NCBI GenBank assembly: GCA_947450325.1
Contig: CANFUT010000010.1
Span: 58,280 to 122,279, forward strand
From: Flavobacteriia bacterium
Lineage (GTDB): Bacteria > Bacteroidota > Bacteroidia > Flavobacteriales_D > Crocinitomicaceae
Direction: 5' to 3'
Length of the DNA: 64,000 nt
A model generated the notes under the pieces. The model ran no database searches. It had not been told where the DNA came from and saw nothing but the letters and a program-made list of their open reading frames with translations. Of the stretch, positions 63,548-64,000 are shown in pieces (positions within the stretch are counted from its first letter, which is position 1; each line of letters starts with the position of its first letter). The position numbers and the translations under genes were made by a program.

Positions 63548-63578
63548 TTTGTAAATCTAAAAAAAGGGTGTATCTTTG
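63548..63578 (+). promoter_or_regulatory. promoter of tRNA-fMet
   Basis: TTTG (63548-63551), 19 bases, TATCTTTG (63571-63578): the best match to the Bacteroidota consensus in the window, 43 bases before the tRNA. Confidence 0.7.
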
Positions 63579-63621
63579 TGCCACGATAAAAAATAAACTT
63601 GTTTGTTTTTAGCGTTTAGAG

Positions 63622-63694
<73 letters not shown>

Positions 63695-63702
63695 CAAAGA
63701 GA

Positions 63703-63738
63703 AAAAAGCTTCAGTTTTACTGAGGCTTTTTTTATTTT
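63703..63738 (+). terminator. rho-independent terminator after tRNA-fMet
   Basis: AGCTTCAG (63707-63714) pairs with CTGAGGCT (63720-63727, one G-U) around TTTTA, followed by seven T. Confidence 0.85.
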
Positions 63739-63759
63739 CACCTAAAATTGATTGAAAAA

Positions 63760-63780
63760 GGATCATGGATCATGGATCAT
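63760..63780. repeat. GGATCAT tandem repeat x3
   Basis: Three perfect copies of the 7-base unit GGATCAT between the tRNA terminator and the transposase end; possible IS-junction sequence. A hairpin TTCTGTG-GACTT-CACAGAA follows at 63788-63806. Confidence 0.8.
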
Positions 63781-63808
63781 GTCAAAATTCTGTGGACTTC
63801 ACAGAAAA

Positions 63809-64000
63809 TCAAGCATAAATTTGGGTTAATCTAAATAAAAAGAATCCAACACTTCTGACTCCTCTAAATTGAGCTCTGAAAGCTTTTATTTTTGCATTAA
63901 ATGATTCCGCCGAAGCGTTTGTACTTCTATTGTCGAAATAATTTAATATGGTTTGATAATGGTTCATTATTGTTCTTGAAATAGTATTGAATGATTTAAA
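63809..64000 (-). mobile_element. 3' end of an ISL3-type transposase gene (cut by the window)
   Basis: The last 63 codons of a gene running left and off the right edge. LNYFDNRSTNASAESFNAKI, then KAFRAQFRGVRSVGFFLFR, matches the C-terminal DDE_Tnp_ISL3 signature (Bacteroidota ISAon1-like), including the catalytic Glu of SAESFN and the R-x-x-x-FLFRL end. Stop complementary to 63809-63811. Whether the element is intact cannot be judged here. Confidence 0.85.

Noticed and set aside
63788..63806. TTCTGTG-GACTT-CACAGAA as the terminal inverted repeat of the IS
   Set aside because: It is a self-complementary hairpin; without the other end of the element it cannot be called a terminal repeat.

Overview
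The window looks like a chromosomal segment of a low-GC Bacteroidota bacterium, most likely of the Flavobacteriales (a Crocinitomicaceae/Fluviicola-like organism would fit). The evidence is gene content: gliding lipoprotein GldH next to a RicT/PSP1 protein, PorP/SprF, several type IX secretion (T9SS) C-terminal sorting domains, HU-CCDC81/SPOR, DUF4286, DUF6029 and Omp28 proteins. The promoters agree: TAnnTTTG boxes with an upstream TTTG recur before genes, and Shine-Dalgarno sequences are largely absent. The exact genus is inference.

Layout. 1-4.8 kb: a short membrane-protein ORF at the left edge, a propeller-type sensor kinase with its LuxR-type regulator, then a small accessory islet. The islet holds a remnant of a polysaccharide ligase 3' end, an acyl-carrier-like protein without the attachment serine, a frameshifted relative of the left-edge membrane peptide, and a Cro-like regulator. 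4.8-7.2 kb: polysaccharide ligase/polymerase and Wzz-type chain-length protein. 7.2-12.1 kb: repeats, nadD-gmk-yicC, a secreted unknown, metF and a HigBA-like toxin-antitoxin pair. 12.4-26.5 kb: dxs, a large outer-membrane barrel, deoC with two aldehyde dehydrogenase-like genes, an unknown membrane protein, a C-terminal processing protease, dCMP deaminase and an OmpR-type regulator. 26.6-34.1 kb: a T9SS-exported lysyl-endopeptidase-like protease, an OmpA lipoprotein-like protein, an SDR and a 1277-residue T9SS adhesin. 34.4-37.6 kb: leuS with two unusual in-frame additions. 37.8-45 kb: a TPR histidine kinase with LytTR regulator, rsmA, and housekeeping or unknown genes. 45-53.5 kb: a TlpA/DUF6029/Omp28 cluster, a T9SS cargo, HU-CCDC81/SPOR, a C1 peptidase, BlaI, ricT and gldH. 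53.5-63.3 kb: PorP/SprF with a CotH-type T9SS type B cargo, DUF2490, and mrdA-rodA. 63.6-64 kb: initiator tRNA-fMet and the 3' end of an ISL3-type transposase running off the right edge.

The working themes are envelope building (PBP2/RodA, Wzz/ligase, large barrels), T9SS export and gliding, and three signal-transduction sets. Most of the rest is core metabolism. The genome also carries several families of intergenic palindromic or microsatellite-like repeats, one of which lies inside the leuS coding sequence. The strongest candidates for something undescribed are the nuclease-like domain embedded in LeuRS just before KMSKS, the small-membrane-peptide/serine-less ACP islet bounded by a duplicated ligase end, and the dispersed microsatellite hairpins.
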